From positions 1-31,628 of the forward strand of contig CAVOKW010000022.1 in the NCBI GenBank assembly GCA_963696585.1: 31,628 nt of DNA, given 5' to 3'. The translations under genes and the position numbers were made by a program. Positions 1 through 6,899 of this stretch are shown here, one piece after another. The stretch is from Parvibaculum sp963696585 (GTDB lineage: Bacteria; Pseudomonadota; Alphaproteobacteria; Parvibaculales; Parvibaculaceae). Positions within the stretch are counted from its first letter, which is position 1. Every line of letters starts with the position of its first letter. The notes under the pieces are model-generated. The model ran no database searches. It was not told the DNA's origin and was given only the letters and a program-made list of their open reading frames with translations.

Positions 1-756
1 GGGCTTGTAGACGCGCTCACTGCCCAGCGGCGTGCTGATCTCCCCGGACCGCACCTTCTCGTTGAACACGTCGATGTGCCGCACCCGGGAGGCCTGCATG
101 TCCTGGTAGCGCTGCTCCATCTCCTCGACCAGCCAGGCCAGCGCCGCGGCGGCCTTCTTAGGCTGGGTGATGATGGGCGTGATGAGGTGCGGAATGCCTT
201 CATAGGGCGTGAGTTCCACCATCTTCGGGTCGATCAGGATCATCCTGACCTCCTCGGGGGTGGCCCGCGCCAGCAGCGATACCAGCAGCGAGTTGACGAA
301 GCTGGACTTACCCGAACCGGTGGAACCGGCGACCAACAGGTGCGGCATCTTCGCCAGGTTCGCCGAGACGTACTCGCCCTCGATGTCCTTGCCCAGCCCG
401 ATCACCAGCGGGTGGTGATCGCGCCGGGTGGTCGGTGCAGTAAGCACATCGGCCAGGCGCACCATCTCACGATCGATGTTGGTACTCCGATGCCCTGACC
501 GCCGATTTGCCGGGGATCGGCGCCAGTATGCGCACACTCTCGGTGGCCACTGCGTAGGCGATATTGCGTTGCAGCGCAGTGATTTTTTCGACCTTGCACG
601 GTCACTAGTTCGACCTCGTAACGGGTGACGGTCGGGCCGCGGGTGCAGCCGGTGACGCGCGGCGTCGACCTTGAACTGCTCCAGCACCGAGGTAATGGCG
701 TCCTTCATGGTCTCGTTGGCGGCGGTCAGCGTCTTCGGCGGATCACCGGCGACCAT
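1..756 (-). pseudogene. ftsK: Actinobacterial-type FtsK/SpoIIIE DNA translocase, internal fragment with frameshifts
   Basis: Read on the minus strand this is the start of the motor domain of an FtsK/SpoIIIE DNA translocase, the hexameric ATPase that pumps chromosomal DNA at the division septum. Visible stretches include VAGDPPK, VTGCTRGPTVTRYEVEL, PIPGKSAV, NIDREMVRLADVLTAP, the Walker A motif GSTGSGKS near 305-330, and ILIDPKMVELTPYEGIPHL. From memory these match mycobacterial FtsK almost word for word, not alphaproteobacterial FtsK. The piece runs off the left edge before the Walker B and C-terminal parts. From about 660 down to 480 the frame is broken: against the expected protein there is one extra base near 657, a net loss of two near 590-605, and a net gain of one near 480-500, after which the frame is restored. 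Either a decayed gene or, more likely, error-rich sequence from another organism joined to this contig. No start or stop of the gene lies inside the window. Confidence 0.85.
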
Positions 757-759
757 GCA

Positions 760-837
760 AAATCCGGCAGCGACGACGATGAGGACATGTATCCCATGAT
801 GCAACGCCTCGCCGATGTCGAAGACAGTGTGGAGTGA
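760..837 (+). CDS. C-terminal tail of an unidentified gene, 5' part missing
   Basis: Directly after the FtsK-like sequence a plus-strand frame encodes about 25 residues, KSGSDDDEDMYPMMQRLADV and a short tail, ending at the TGA at 835-837. Its codon use resembles the alphaproteobacterial genes to the right, and it ends 140 bases before the glutamine synthetase. It reads as the end of a gene whose upstream part was lost at the junction. I do not recognise the family. The open frame continues leftward into antisense FtsK, which is chance. The tail could also be chance. Confidence 0.35.
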   Translation, partial: KSGSDDDEDMYPMMQRLADVEDSVE

Positions 838-977
838 CGCAAATGCGCGGAAGCGAAACACATTTTGAATCCAGCGGCTGAATAGCGGCCCGGACCTGAA
901 CACATGAAGCCAGGACAAATGCGGCGTTAGCGACTCCGCAAACGCTGAACTATTACCTTTCTCACGGAGATCGACAG

Positions 978-2336
978 ATGACCAACGAAGAAATCAACAA
1001 GCTTCAGTCGGAGCTGAAGGCCAAGGGCGTCAAATATTGCATCGGCGCCTATGTTGACATCCATGGCGTGCCAAAAGGCAAAGTCGTGCCGATTGAACAT
1101 CTGGCGCACATGGCGCACGGTTCTGAACGTTACACGGGCTATGCGCTGGATGGCCTGGGGCAGGCGCCGAACGACGACGAGATCACCTCCGTTCCTGATC
1201 TCAACCACATCATCCAGCTTCCCTGGGAACCGAAAGTCGCATGGATGCCTGCCGACAATGCGTTTCAGGGCAAACCCTATCCGTTGAACACGCGTGTCGC
1301 CCTGAAGAGCGTATTGGCGGATGCCGCGAGCCTCGGCTTTGGCTTTAACCTCGGCATTGAATGCGAAATCTACGTATTGAAGCAGAATGAGGATGGCACG
1401 CTTTCTGTACCCAATCCTAACGATAGATATACCAAACCCTGCTATGACGTGCGTGGCTTCATGGATCAGTTCACATGGCTCGACAAGGTCGCGACCTGCA
1501 TCAACGATTTGGGTTGGGACCTCTATTCGTTCGACCATGAGGACGCCAATGGCCAATATGAGTTTGACTTCAACTATGCCGACGCCCTGACTACCTGCGA
1601 TCGCCTGATCTTCTTCCGCGACATGGCCAAGCATTATGCGGAAGAAGAAGGTCTCATCGCCACGATGATGCCCAAACCCTTCGCTAACAAGACGGGCAAT
1701 GGCGCGCATTTCAACATGTCGCTCTATGACCTCGAAACGGGCGCGAATATTTTCGCCTGTGATCCGAAAGACGATCCGCGCGGCATCGGTCTCACAGAGA
1801 CCGGCTATAATTTCATTGGTGGCATTCTGAAGCACGGGCCTGCGCTCTGCGCCGCCTTTGCGCCAACGGTAAACAGTTATAAGCGCCTCGTGCGTCAGGG
1901 TGCCATGAGCTACTTCACATGGGCACCGGTCTTCAACTCCTACGGCTCCAATAACCGCACAAATTCGGTGCGTGTGCCGTCAGGTGGCGGACGCTGCGAA
2001 TCGCGTAATGCCGATGGTGCGGTCAATCCTTATCTCGCCGCAGCACTTGCGCTCGCGGCCGGGCTTGAGGGCGTGCGTGAAAAAATCAACCCCGGCGAAC
2101 CAAATGAAGATAATCTCTACACGATCAGCGAAGAGGCGCGGCAGGCGCGCGGCATTCACTTCCTGCCCCAGACCTTGCAGGAAGCGGTTGCCGCCTTTGC
2201 CGCCGACGGGCTAACGGAAAAAGTGTTGGGGAAGGAACTGCGCGATGAGTTCGTCAAATACAAGACGGCGGAATGGAATGAATATCATCTCTCCATCTCG
2301 CAATGGGAAATTGATCGCTATAGCCATATGTTCTGA
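978..2336 (+). CDS. glnT: GlnT-type glutamine synthetase / gamma-glutamylmethylamide synthetase family protein
   Basis: Cytoplasmic ATP-dependent amide ligase of the glutamine synthetase superfamily, 452 aa. The N-terminal beta-grasp domain (about 15-110) is followed by the catalytic domain with the metal-binding stretch GIECEIYVL, the DHEDANGQYEFDFNYADAL block, GNGAHFNMSL, and the arginine-rich NNRTNSVRVPSGGGRCESRN and DGAVNPYLAAALALAAGLEG segments. The stretch WMPADNAFQGKPYPLNTRVAL is typical of the GlnT / GMAS branch, which joins glutamate to ammonia (glutamine) or to methylamine (gamma-glutamylmethylamide, the N-methylglutamate pathway). Sequence alone does not tell me which substrate is used. 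No mgs, mgd or glx genes are visible, but the upstream side has been cut off. The start at 978 follows the ribosome site CGGAGA. A NikR-like regulator starts 17 bases downstream, so the two are probably co-transcribed. Family is confident; substrate is not. Confidence 0.93.
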   Translation: MTNEEINKLQSELKAKGVKYCIGAYVDIHGVPKGKVVPIEHLAHMAHGSERYTGYALDGLGQAPNDDEITSVPDLNHIIQLPWEPKVAWMPADNAFQGKPYPLNTRVALKSVLADAASLGFGFNLGIECEIYVLKQNEDGTLSVPNPNDRYTKPCYDVRGFMDQFTWLDKVATCINDLGWDLYSFDHEDANGQYEFDFNYADALTTCDRLIFFRDMAKHYAEEEGLIATMMPKPFANKTGNGAHFNMSLYDLETGANIFACDPKDDPRGIGLTETGYNFIGGILKHGPALCAAFAPTVNSYKRLVRQGAMSYFTWAPVFNSYGSNNRTNSVRVPSGGGRCESRNADGAVNPYLAAALALAAGLEGVREKINPGEPNEDNLYTISEEARQARGIHFLPQTLQEAVAAFAADGLTEKVLGKELRDEFVKYKTAEWNEYHLSISQWEIDRYSHMF

Positions 2337-2353
2337 GGCTTGCGAGGGAATCG

Positions 2354-2824
2354 ATGTCTGAAACAAAACCGGTCAGCCGCATCAGCATCTCGCTTCCCGA
2401 GGAACTTTTGACCGAACTCGACGAAATGGTCAGCACCCGTGGTTTCTCCAGTCGGTCGCATGCCGTCAATGACATGCTCCACCAGTTTCTGGTGGAGCAT
2501 AAGCGCGAGCGCGGCGATGATGTGATGGTGGGTATCATCACGCTTTTCTATGACAATTTCGTCCCCGGCTTGCAAAAGCATCTGGCGGATCTGCAGGTGA
2601 AGCATATTGCGGAAGTGATTTCCTCATTGCACGTCCACCTTGTTCACAACCAGACGATGGAGGTTATTCTTGTGCAAGGACCTGCGCGAAAGCTTCAGGA
2701 AATCAGTGATGAGATGACAACAAGAAGAGGAATAATATCCGGCAGGATGCAACTGACGGCGTCCGTTATTCCACCTTTGCACCCGTTCAATCACGGTGTC
2801 GACAATGGGGGCCACGCGGATTGA
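2354..2824 (+). CDS. NikR-like ribbon-helix-helix transcriptional regulator with altered metal site
   Basis: 156 aa. Residues 7-45 form a CopG/MetJ-type ribbon-helix-helix DNA-binding domain (RISISLPEELLTELDEMVST, then RSHAVNDML). Residues about 56-140 match the ACT-like NikR ligand-binding domain, including LHVHLVH and the VQGPARKLQEISDEMTTRRG block. In canonical NikR the high-affinity nickel site uses His76, His87, His89 and Cys95 (E. coli numbering). Aligned here, the HVH pair is kept (His93, His95), but the Cys position is Thr101 and the His76 position is Val82, with a His two residues on (His84). His98 could be a replacement. It therefore need not sense nickel. The protein has a longer C-terminal tail than E. 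coli NikR (133 aa). It follows glnT by 17 bases, with no nickel transporter or hydrogenase gene nearby, so a role in controlling nitrogen or amine genes is an inference. Confidence 0.85.
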   Translation: MSETKPVSRISISLPEELLTELDEMVSTRGFSSRSHAVNDMLHQFLVEHKRERGDDVMVGIITLFYDNFVPGLQKHLADLQVKHIAEVISSLHVHLVHNQTMEVILVQGPARKLQEISDEMTTRRGIISGRMQLTASVIPPLHPFNHGVDNGGHAD

Positions 2825-3053
2825 GCTATGAAGGATTCTTGAAGGTGATCTTGAGTGCGGCCACTTTTGCATCCTACCGTTCGCGTTACCGCCTATTCGA
2901 AAACAGGCTTCAGTGACTTGGTGTCCAATTGGGCCTTATCAGGCAGCAGCAAATGCCCTTTCCCGTGCTCCCAAACGGGTGCTGGCCGCTAACCACCGGA
3001 AATCGCCCATTCATTTCCAATGAAAGGAATCCACCCGACAAGACCGGACTTTA

Positions 3054-3128
3054 TGGCTGGGGCGGGAGGGATCGAACCTCCGAATGGCGGAATCAAAATC
3101 CGCTGCCTTACCGCTTGGCTACGCCCCA
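3054..3128 (-). tRNA. tRNA-Gln (anticodon TTG)
   Basis: On the minus strand the 5' acceptor strand TGGGGCG (3128-3122) pairs with CGCCCCA near the 3' end, and CCA is encoded at 3056-3054. The anticodon loop TTTTGAT sits between GCGGA and TCCGC and gives anticodon TTG, reading CAA codons. The T arm GGAGGTTCGATCCCTCC is intact. The gene has 75 bases including CCA. Confidence 0.96.
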
Positions 3129-3247
3129 ACAAGGCCCTCAGGCGGGCCGCGCGCCCGCAAAGTGTGGCGGAACATAGCGGCATCGCTGCGGCGGCGCAAC
3201 TCGGGCGCGCCACGCGAAATACGCCATGGGAGACCGCTTTATCAGAC

Positions 3248-3276
3248 TTGCGAGGCGGGTTCTGGCGTTCTATAAC
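3248..3276 (+). promoter_or_regulatory. Likely sigma70-type promoter of tRNA-Pro
   Basis: TTGCGA at 3248-3253 and TATAAC at 3271-3276 are separated by exactly 17 bases and lie 18 bases before the tRNA-Pro gene, where a tRNA promoter is expected. Confidence 0.6.
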
Positions 3277-3294
3277 CCCGCCTCTGACTGGTGG

Positions 3295-3371
3295 CGGAGT
3301 GTAGCGCAGTCTGGTAGCGCACGTCGTTCGGGACGACGGGGTCGGAGGTTCGAATCCTCTCACTCCGACCA
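3295..3371 (+). tRNA. tRNA-Pro (anticodon CGG)
   Basis: Starts CGGAGTG and ends with the pairing CACTCCG, then A and the encoded CCA at 3369-3371. The anticodon stem CGTCG/CGACG encloses the loop TTCGGGA, giving anticodon CGG (codon CCG). The T arm CGGAGGTTCGAATCCTCT is present. Total 77 bases. It is divergent from the tRNA-Gln gene. Confidence 0.96.
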
Positions 3372-3443
3372 GTCAATTTCCCGAACTCCCATATTCATTT
3401 CGGCGTCTTGTGATCCCATGGAATCACCGACCCTTCACGGCGT

Positions 3444-3471
3444 TTGACACAATGTCAGCGCTGCCTATAGT
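3444..3471 (+). promoter_or_regulatory. Strong sigma70-type promoter of the cobalamin riboswitch / btuB unit
   Basis: A perfect TTGACA at 3444-3449 and TATAGT at 3466-3471 are separated by 16 bases. The predicted transcript start near 3478 falls just before the riboswitch aptamer. Confidence 0.7.
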
Positions 3472-3481
3472 GCCAATCGCT

Positions 3482-3690
3482 TGACGGTTCCAAGGCCGCG
3501 TCTTCGTGTGGCCAAGGAGGCAAGAGGGAACAGGGTGCGATGTGGCTTCCACATCAATGCTCTGGCTGCCCCCGCAACTGTAAGCGGCGAGGTTCGGTTC
3601 CATTCAAGGCCACTGGGCTGTTTCTTTCGAGAACAGTCCGGGAAGGCGGAACCCGACTGACGACCCGCGAGCCAGGAGACCTGCCATCAA
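3482..3690 (+). ncRNA. Cobalamin (AdoCbl) riboswitch, leader of btuB
   Basis: The hallmark blocks of the cobalamin aptamer appear in order: GGTTCC (3486 region) pairing with GAGGGAAC (about 3524-3531), GCTGCCCCCGCAACTGTAAG (the B12 core, about 3565-3584), AAGGCCACTGGG, CCGGGAAGG, and the B12 box GAGCCAGGAGACCTGCC (about 3669-3685). It lies between a strong promoter and the start of a TonB-dependent receptor, as in other Gram-negative B12-regulated receptors. When bound to adenosylcobalamin it is expected to turn off expression, probably at translation. About 200 bases separate the B12 box from the chosen start codon. Confidence 0.95.
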
Positions 3691-3847
3691 GCGCGTCATC
3701 TGCCGGAGGCCGGGGTGTGCCAATGGAGCGGAAACGCCTCGGTGACGCGACATGACGCGCGAGCCCTGGCCCGTTTTCCCGGCTCACGTGATTGTTGCGG
3801 CCCGGTCTCGTCATCGCTCTGCCTGTCACCGCCTTTGTCTCCTGCGC

Positions 3848-3869
3848 CTTGCGGCCGGGGCGGCCGCGA
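3848..3869 (+). promoter_or_regulatory. GC-rich hairpin in the btuB leader, possible expression platform
   Basis: GCGGCC and GGCCGC enclose a short GC loop just before the ATATGAGACAGGGGG ribosome-site region of the receptor. It could form part of a structure that hides or frees the start site, or act as an attenuator, but no U-run follows. Function is inferred from position only. Confidence 0.3.
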
Positions 3870-3888
3870 TATGAGACAGGGGGTTCCG

Positions 3889-5877
3889 ATGAACCGCATC
3901 ACACGACAGGCGCTCGCCATTGCCTGCGCCGCCACTTGCCTACCCGCCACTTGCCTACCCGCCCTGGCCAATGCCGAAGACACATCGCTGAAGCCAGACA
4001 TGATCGTGTCGGCAACGCGTTTTCCCGTACCCACCAAGGAAGTCGCCAGCTCCTATACGATCATCACATCCAAAGACATTGAAACGCATCAATATCAGAC
4101 GATTATCGATGCACTGAAAAGCGTGCCCGGTTTGAGCGTCGCCCAATCGGGCAGTACCGGCACACTGACTTCGATCTTTTCGCGCGGCGCCAGCTCCAAC
4201 CAGACGCTTGTGCAGATCAATGGCATTGCCATCAATGATCCCTCATCACCGGGCGGTGCGGCCAATCTCGCCAATATTCCGCTCGACAATGTGGAGCGCA
4301 TCGAGATCGTGCGCGGACCTCAAAGCGCGCTTTACGGCAGCCAGGCGATGGGCGGCGTCGTGAACATCATCACCAAATCAGGCGCGCGCGCGCCCGTCAT
4401 AACCTTGCGGGCAGAAGCGGGCACGCTGGGCACGCTCAACACCTATGCCAGCACGGGTGGCCATGCAGCGGCCACGGATTATTTCTTCTCGGTCGCGCGT
4501 GAGGACACCAAAGGCTCGGATACCACCCCTGCCCGCCTGCGCGGCGCGCAAGGCAGCGAGCGCGATGGCAATGAAGTCCATTCCGGTTCCCTCGCCCTCA
4601 AGACAAGGCTCGGCGACATGCTGAGCACATCCGGTTATTTCCAGTATAGCGACGCTGACACGGATTTTGACTCTGATGGCATGGATGCTTTCTTTGCCGG
4701 TACATATCAAAATCCCGACAGTAAAATCCGCTCCAGGAGACTGCTCGCCAATGCGAGTCTGGACGGGTCGTTTTTTGATGGGGCGTGGTCACCGACATTG
4801 CGCATCAGCTACACGCGCCAGACAGCCCGCACCACCGACCAGCCCGATGCCGGTGGTTCCGTCTTTGCGGAAGACGATGTTTACACCGGCAAGAAAACCG
4901 AAGCGGCGTTTGACAATTCATTCCGCGTGACGGACTGGAACAAGATGGCGCTGGGTGCGAGCTATACACGCGACGCCTATCAATCAAGCGGCATTCGCGA
5001 CTTTGGTGGCGGCTTTATCATCACGCCGCAATCGGATGTTCACACGACGGCGCTGGCCGCTTATGGCAGCGACCACATGACATTCGGACAAGGTTTTTTC
5101 GTGACGGTGAGCGGGCGCTATGACAAGCCAAAGGATATTGACGGTCGCTTTTCCTACACGATTGCGCCGGGCTATTTCATCAAGCAGACCGACACCAGGC
5201 TGACAGCCAGCTATGGCACCGGCTTCAAGGCGCCTTCGCTGCAACAACGCTTTGGCTATGACCCCGATTCATTTGGCGGGTATTATATCGGTAATCCCGA
5301 CCTGAAGCCGGAAACGAGCCGGGGCTGGGAGGCAGGATTTGAACAAGGCCTGCCGTTCAACGATGCGCTGTTCGGGGCAAGCTGGTATCAGTCGCGCGTC
5401 AGGAATGCGATTGCCGTTGTCTTTGACATGTTCTTCAATTCCACGGCCGTGAACGTCAACGAGTTCAAGACTCGCGGGCTCGAAGCCTTTTTCGAGATGC
5501 AGCCGTTCGATAATGTGACGACGCGGGTGGATTACACTTTCACCATTCTGGAGGCTGATGTTTTTGCTTCGACACTGGCACGTCGTCCGCGTCATCAGGT
5601 CGGTCTGACGGCCCAATGGGCCCCATGGGAAGGGACGCAATTTTCGACCGATTATCAATGGGTCGATCCCTATCGCGACATTCCGCGCGACGGGTTTGGC
5701 TATTATCTCAATCCGGCGCCCTATAGCGTTGTGAATGTGGCGGCATCGCAAGCGCTCACCAGGCGTGTGACGGTGACGGGCCGGATCAACAATCTCTTCG
5801 ATCAAGGCTATGAGCCCGTCAACGGCTTTGAAGCACCGGGCATTGAAGCGCTGGCGGGTCTCCGCCTTTCTTTCTGA
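3889..5877 (+). CDS. btuB: TonB-dependent vitamin B12 receptor (BtuB-like)
   Basis: Outer-membrane TonB-dependent receptor of 662 aa that imports cobalamin or a related corrinoid into the periplasm using energy from TonB. A signal peptide spans residues 1-29, ending ALANA. The TonB box (DMIVSATRF, about 37-45) follows, then the plug domain (about 45-160) with VPGLSVAQSG, VQINGIAINDP, VERIEIVRGPQSALYGSQAM and GGVVNIITKSG. A 22-strand barrel extends to a terminal aromatic residue (GLRLSF). The frame is open back to 3715, but ATG 3889 is preferred because AGGGGG stands 5-6 bases upstream and the signal peptide begins there. The cobalamin riboswitch upstream is the main evidence for B12 as substrate. 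The ABC partner genes btuFCD are not in the window. The signal peptide carries a 15-base tandem duplication. Confidence 0.92.
   Translation: MNRITRQALAIACAATCLPATCLPALANAEDTSLKPDMIVSATRFPVPTKEVASSYTIITSKDIETHQYQTIIDALKSVPGLSVAQSGSTGTLTSIFSRGASSNQTLVQINGIAINDPSSPGGAANLANIPLDNVERIEIVRGPQSALYGSQAMGGVVNIITKSGARAPVITLRAEAGTLGTLNTYASTGGHAAATDYFFSVAREDTKGSDTTPARLRGAQGSERDGNEVHSGSLALKTRLGDMLSTSGYFQYSDADTDFDSDGMDAFFAGTYQNPDSKIRSRRLLANASLDGSFFDGAWSPTLRISYTRQTARTTDQPDAGGSVFAEDDVYTGKKTEAAFDNSFRVTDWNKMALGASYTRDAYQSSGIRDFGGGFIITPQSDVHTTALAAYGSDHMTFGQGFFVTVSGRYDKPKDIDGRFSYTIAPGYFIKQTDTRLTASYGTGFKAPSLQQRFGYDPDSFGGYYIGNPDLKPETSRGWEAGFEQGLPFNDALFGASWYQSRVRNAIAVVFDMFFNSTAVNVNEFKTRGLEAFFEMQPFDNVTTRVDYTFTILEADVFASTLARRPRHQVGLTAQWAPWEGTQFSTDYQWVDPYRDIPRDGFGYYLNPAPYSVVNVAASQALTRRVTVTGRINNLFDQGYEPVNGFEAPGIEALAGLRLSF
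3931..3960 (+). repeat. 15-base tandem duplication in the btuB signal peptide
   Basis: The unit GCCACTTGCCTACCC occurs twice head to tail (3931-3945 and 3946-3960). It adds the five residues ATCLP twice without changing frame, just before the signal peptidase site. It looks like a recent slippage event. Confidence 0.95.
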
Positions 5878-5894
5878 TCGCGCGCAAATGGAAA

Positions 5895-5926
5895 GCCCCG
5901 CAGGCGTCATCTCCTGCGGGACTTTT
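5895..5926 (+). terminator. Rho-independent terminator after btuB
   Basis: CCCCGCAGG and CCTGCGGG flank a short loop and are followed by ACTTTTG, 18 bases after the receptor stop codon. Nothing else recognisable lies in the 245 bases between btuB and the next gene. Confidence 0.8.
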
Positions 5927-6122
5927 GACTTGGTGCGATGAAGATCATTTATCGGTGGTCCGGGCGCAAATGCTTACCCCTGACGCGGATGTGCTGTCCG
6001 ATTCCGGCAATTTTCCGCTTGGTGGATGGTCTCCCTGCAAATTGTGGCGCGATTTATGTCTGCGGCGATTTGGCACCAAAAATCCTGTGTTCAGATAGCC
6101 CCGCGCTCAGTAAGGTTTCCGG

Positions 6123-6515
6123 ATGAGGCATGATTCAATCAGGTGGGGCATGGATCGCGACGCGCAGAAGCGTGTGGTGACGCTTGTTGCCCTGCTGGCC
6201 ATGCTTTTCCATATCGTCGCCCCCTTATCGACAGCCCTGTCGTCAAGTCGGGCGGACGGCCTTTTCACCACCATCATCTGCGCCGGTGGCGTGGCGAAGG
6301 AAGTGACCTTCGACAAGGACGGCAAGCCCGTCCCTCCCGCACCAAGCCAGCACACGGATTGCACCAACTGCATTCATCACTGTGCTGTCGCCATGCTGGC
6401 GAGCGTGGCCGCGCTTCCCGTTGTGCATTTCGCACCTGAGACGCAGCCGCTGCATCTTGTCGCCCTGATTGCGGCGCTTATCGGCACAGCCAATTCGCGC
6501 GCCCCGCCGCTCTAG
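6123..6515 (+). CDS. DUF2946 family membrane/exported protein
   Basis: 130 aa from ATG 6123, or 121 aa from ATG 6150, which has AGGTGG just upstream. A hydrophobic N-terminal segment (VVTLVALLAMLFHIVAPL) is followed by a polar stretch, a cysteine-histidine cluster TDCTNCIHHCAVAML, and a second hydrophobic segment near the C terminus (LVALIAALIG). This layout with CxxCxxxC/H residues matches DUF2946, a family of unknown function often found next to TonB-dependent receptors and thought to be tied to metal handling. That context holds here: the next reading frame is the remnant of such a receptor, and btuB lies upstream. The start is uncertain. Metal binding is inferred from the residues. Confidence 0.75.
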   Translation: MRHDSIRWGMDRDAQKRVVTLVALLAMLFHIVAPLSTALSSSRADGLFTTIICAGGVAKEVTFDKDGKPVPPAPSQHTDCTNCIHHCAVAMLASVAALPVVHFAPETQPLHLVALIAALIGTANSRAPPL

Positions 6516-6548
6516 GTTCCGGACGACCTTCACCCTTATCTGTTTATC

Positions 6549-6580
6549 CGGCCTCCCCGCCTTGACGGGGCGGGCCGGTA
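6549..6580 (+). terminator. GC-rich hairpin after the DUF2946 gene, weak terminator candidate
   Basis: CCGGCCTCCCCG and CGGGGCGGGCCGG form a strong hairpin followed by TATTTGTG, which is only a weak U-run. It lies between the DUF2946 stop and the receptor remnant. Confidence 0.4.
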
Positions 6581-6595
6581 TTTGTGTCCGAGGTC

Positions 6596-6835
6596 ATGAC
6601 AACACATTCCCTCCTCAAGGTGAGCGGGCTGAGCGCATTTGCGCTGCTGCCCGCCAGCGTTACGGCGCAAGCAAAAGACCCGGTTCTCCAGATCACCATT
6701 CACCCCGGCAGCCATGAGAGCGAAGCGACACCGCTTGATCGCCTGCCTCTCTATTGAAGACAAGCCCGGCTCCCTGACCATGCCGGGCATCAAGGAGACG
6801 ATGCGCGAGATGTCGCGTATCCCCGATGCAAGTCG
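6596..6835 (+). pseudogene. Decayed TonB-dependent receptor, N-terminal remnant
   Basis: From ATG 6596 a 53-codon frame encodes a signal-peptide-like start (SLLKVSGLSAFALLPASVTA) and ITIHPGSHESEATPLDRLPL, stopping at TGA 6755-6757. At about 6745-6757 the similarity moves to another frame, which reads EDKPGSLTMPGIKETMREMS. This resembles the RPGSLTVPSxxEA(R)xEIxRTPGG segment at the start of the plug in one class of TonB-dependent receptors. After about 6830 nothing receptor-like remains and the next gene begins at 6900. So a signal peptide and the plug start survive, broken by a frameshift and with the barrel deleted. The order DUF2946 then TonB receptor is usual, which supports the reading. 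The segment match is from memory. Confidence 0.6.
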
Positions 6836-6899
6836 GGGCCTTTTTGCTGCCCGTTTTCCTGCTAGGCTTCCGGTAACAGATGAAGATGGGGAGTGGCCG

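Noticed and set aside
19..498. Plus-strand frames at the left edge (for example 76-498)
   Set aside because: They are antisense to the recognisable FtsK sequence and show no protein features.
927..1835. Long open frame antisense to the glutamine synthetase gene (302 codons)
   Set aside because: It lies fully opposite a well-supported gene, has no recognisable domain, and arises from the codon pattern of the sense strand.
5938..6126. 62-codon frame between btuB and the DUF2946 gene
   Set aside because: No ribosome site, odd composition with many Cys and Arg, and no family resemblance; probably non-coding.
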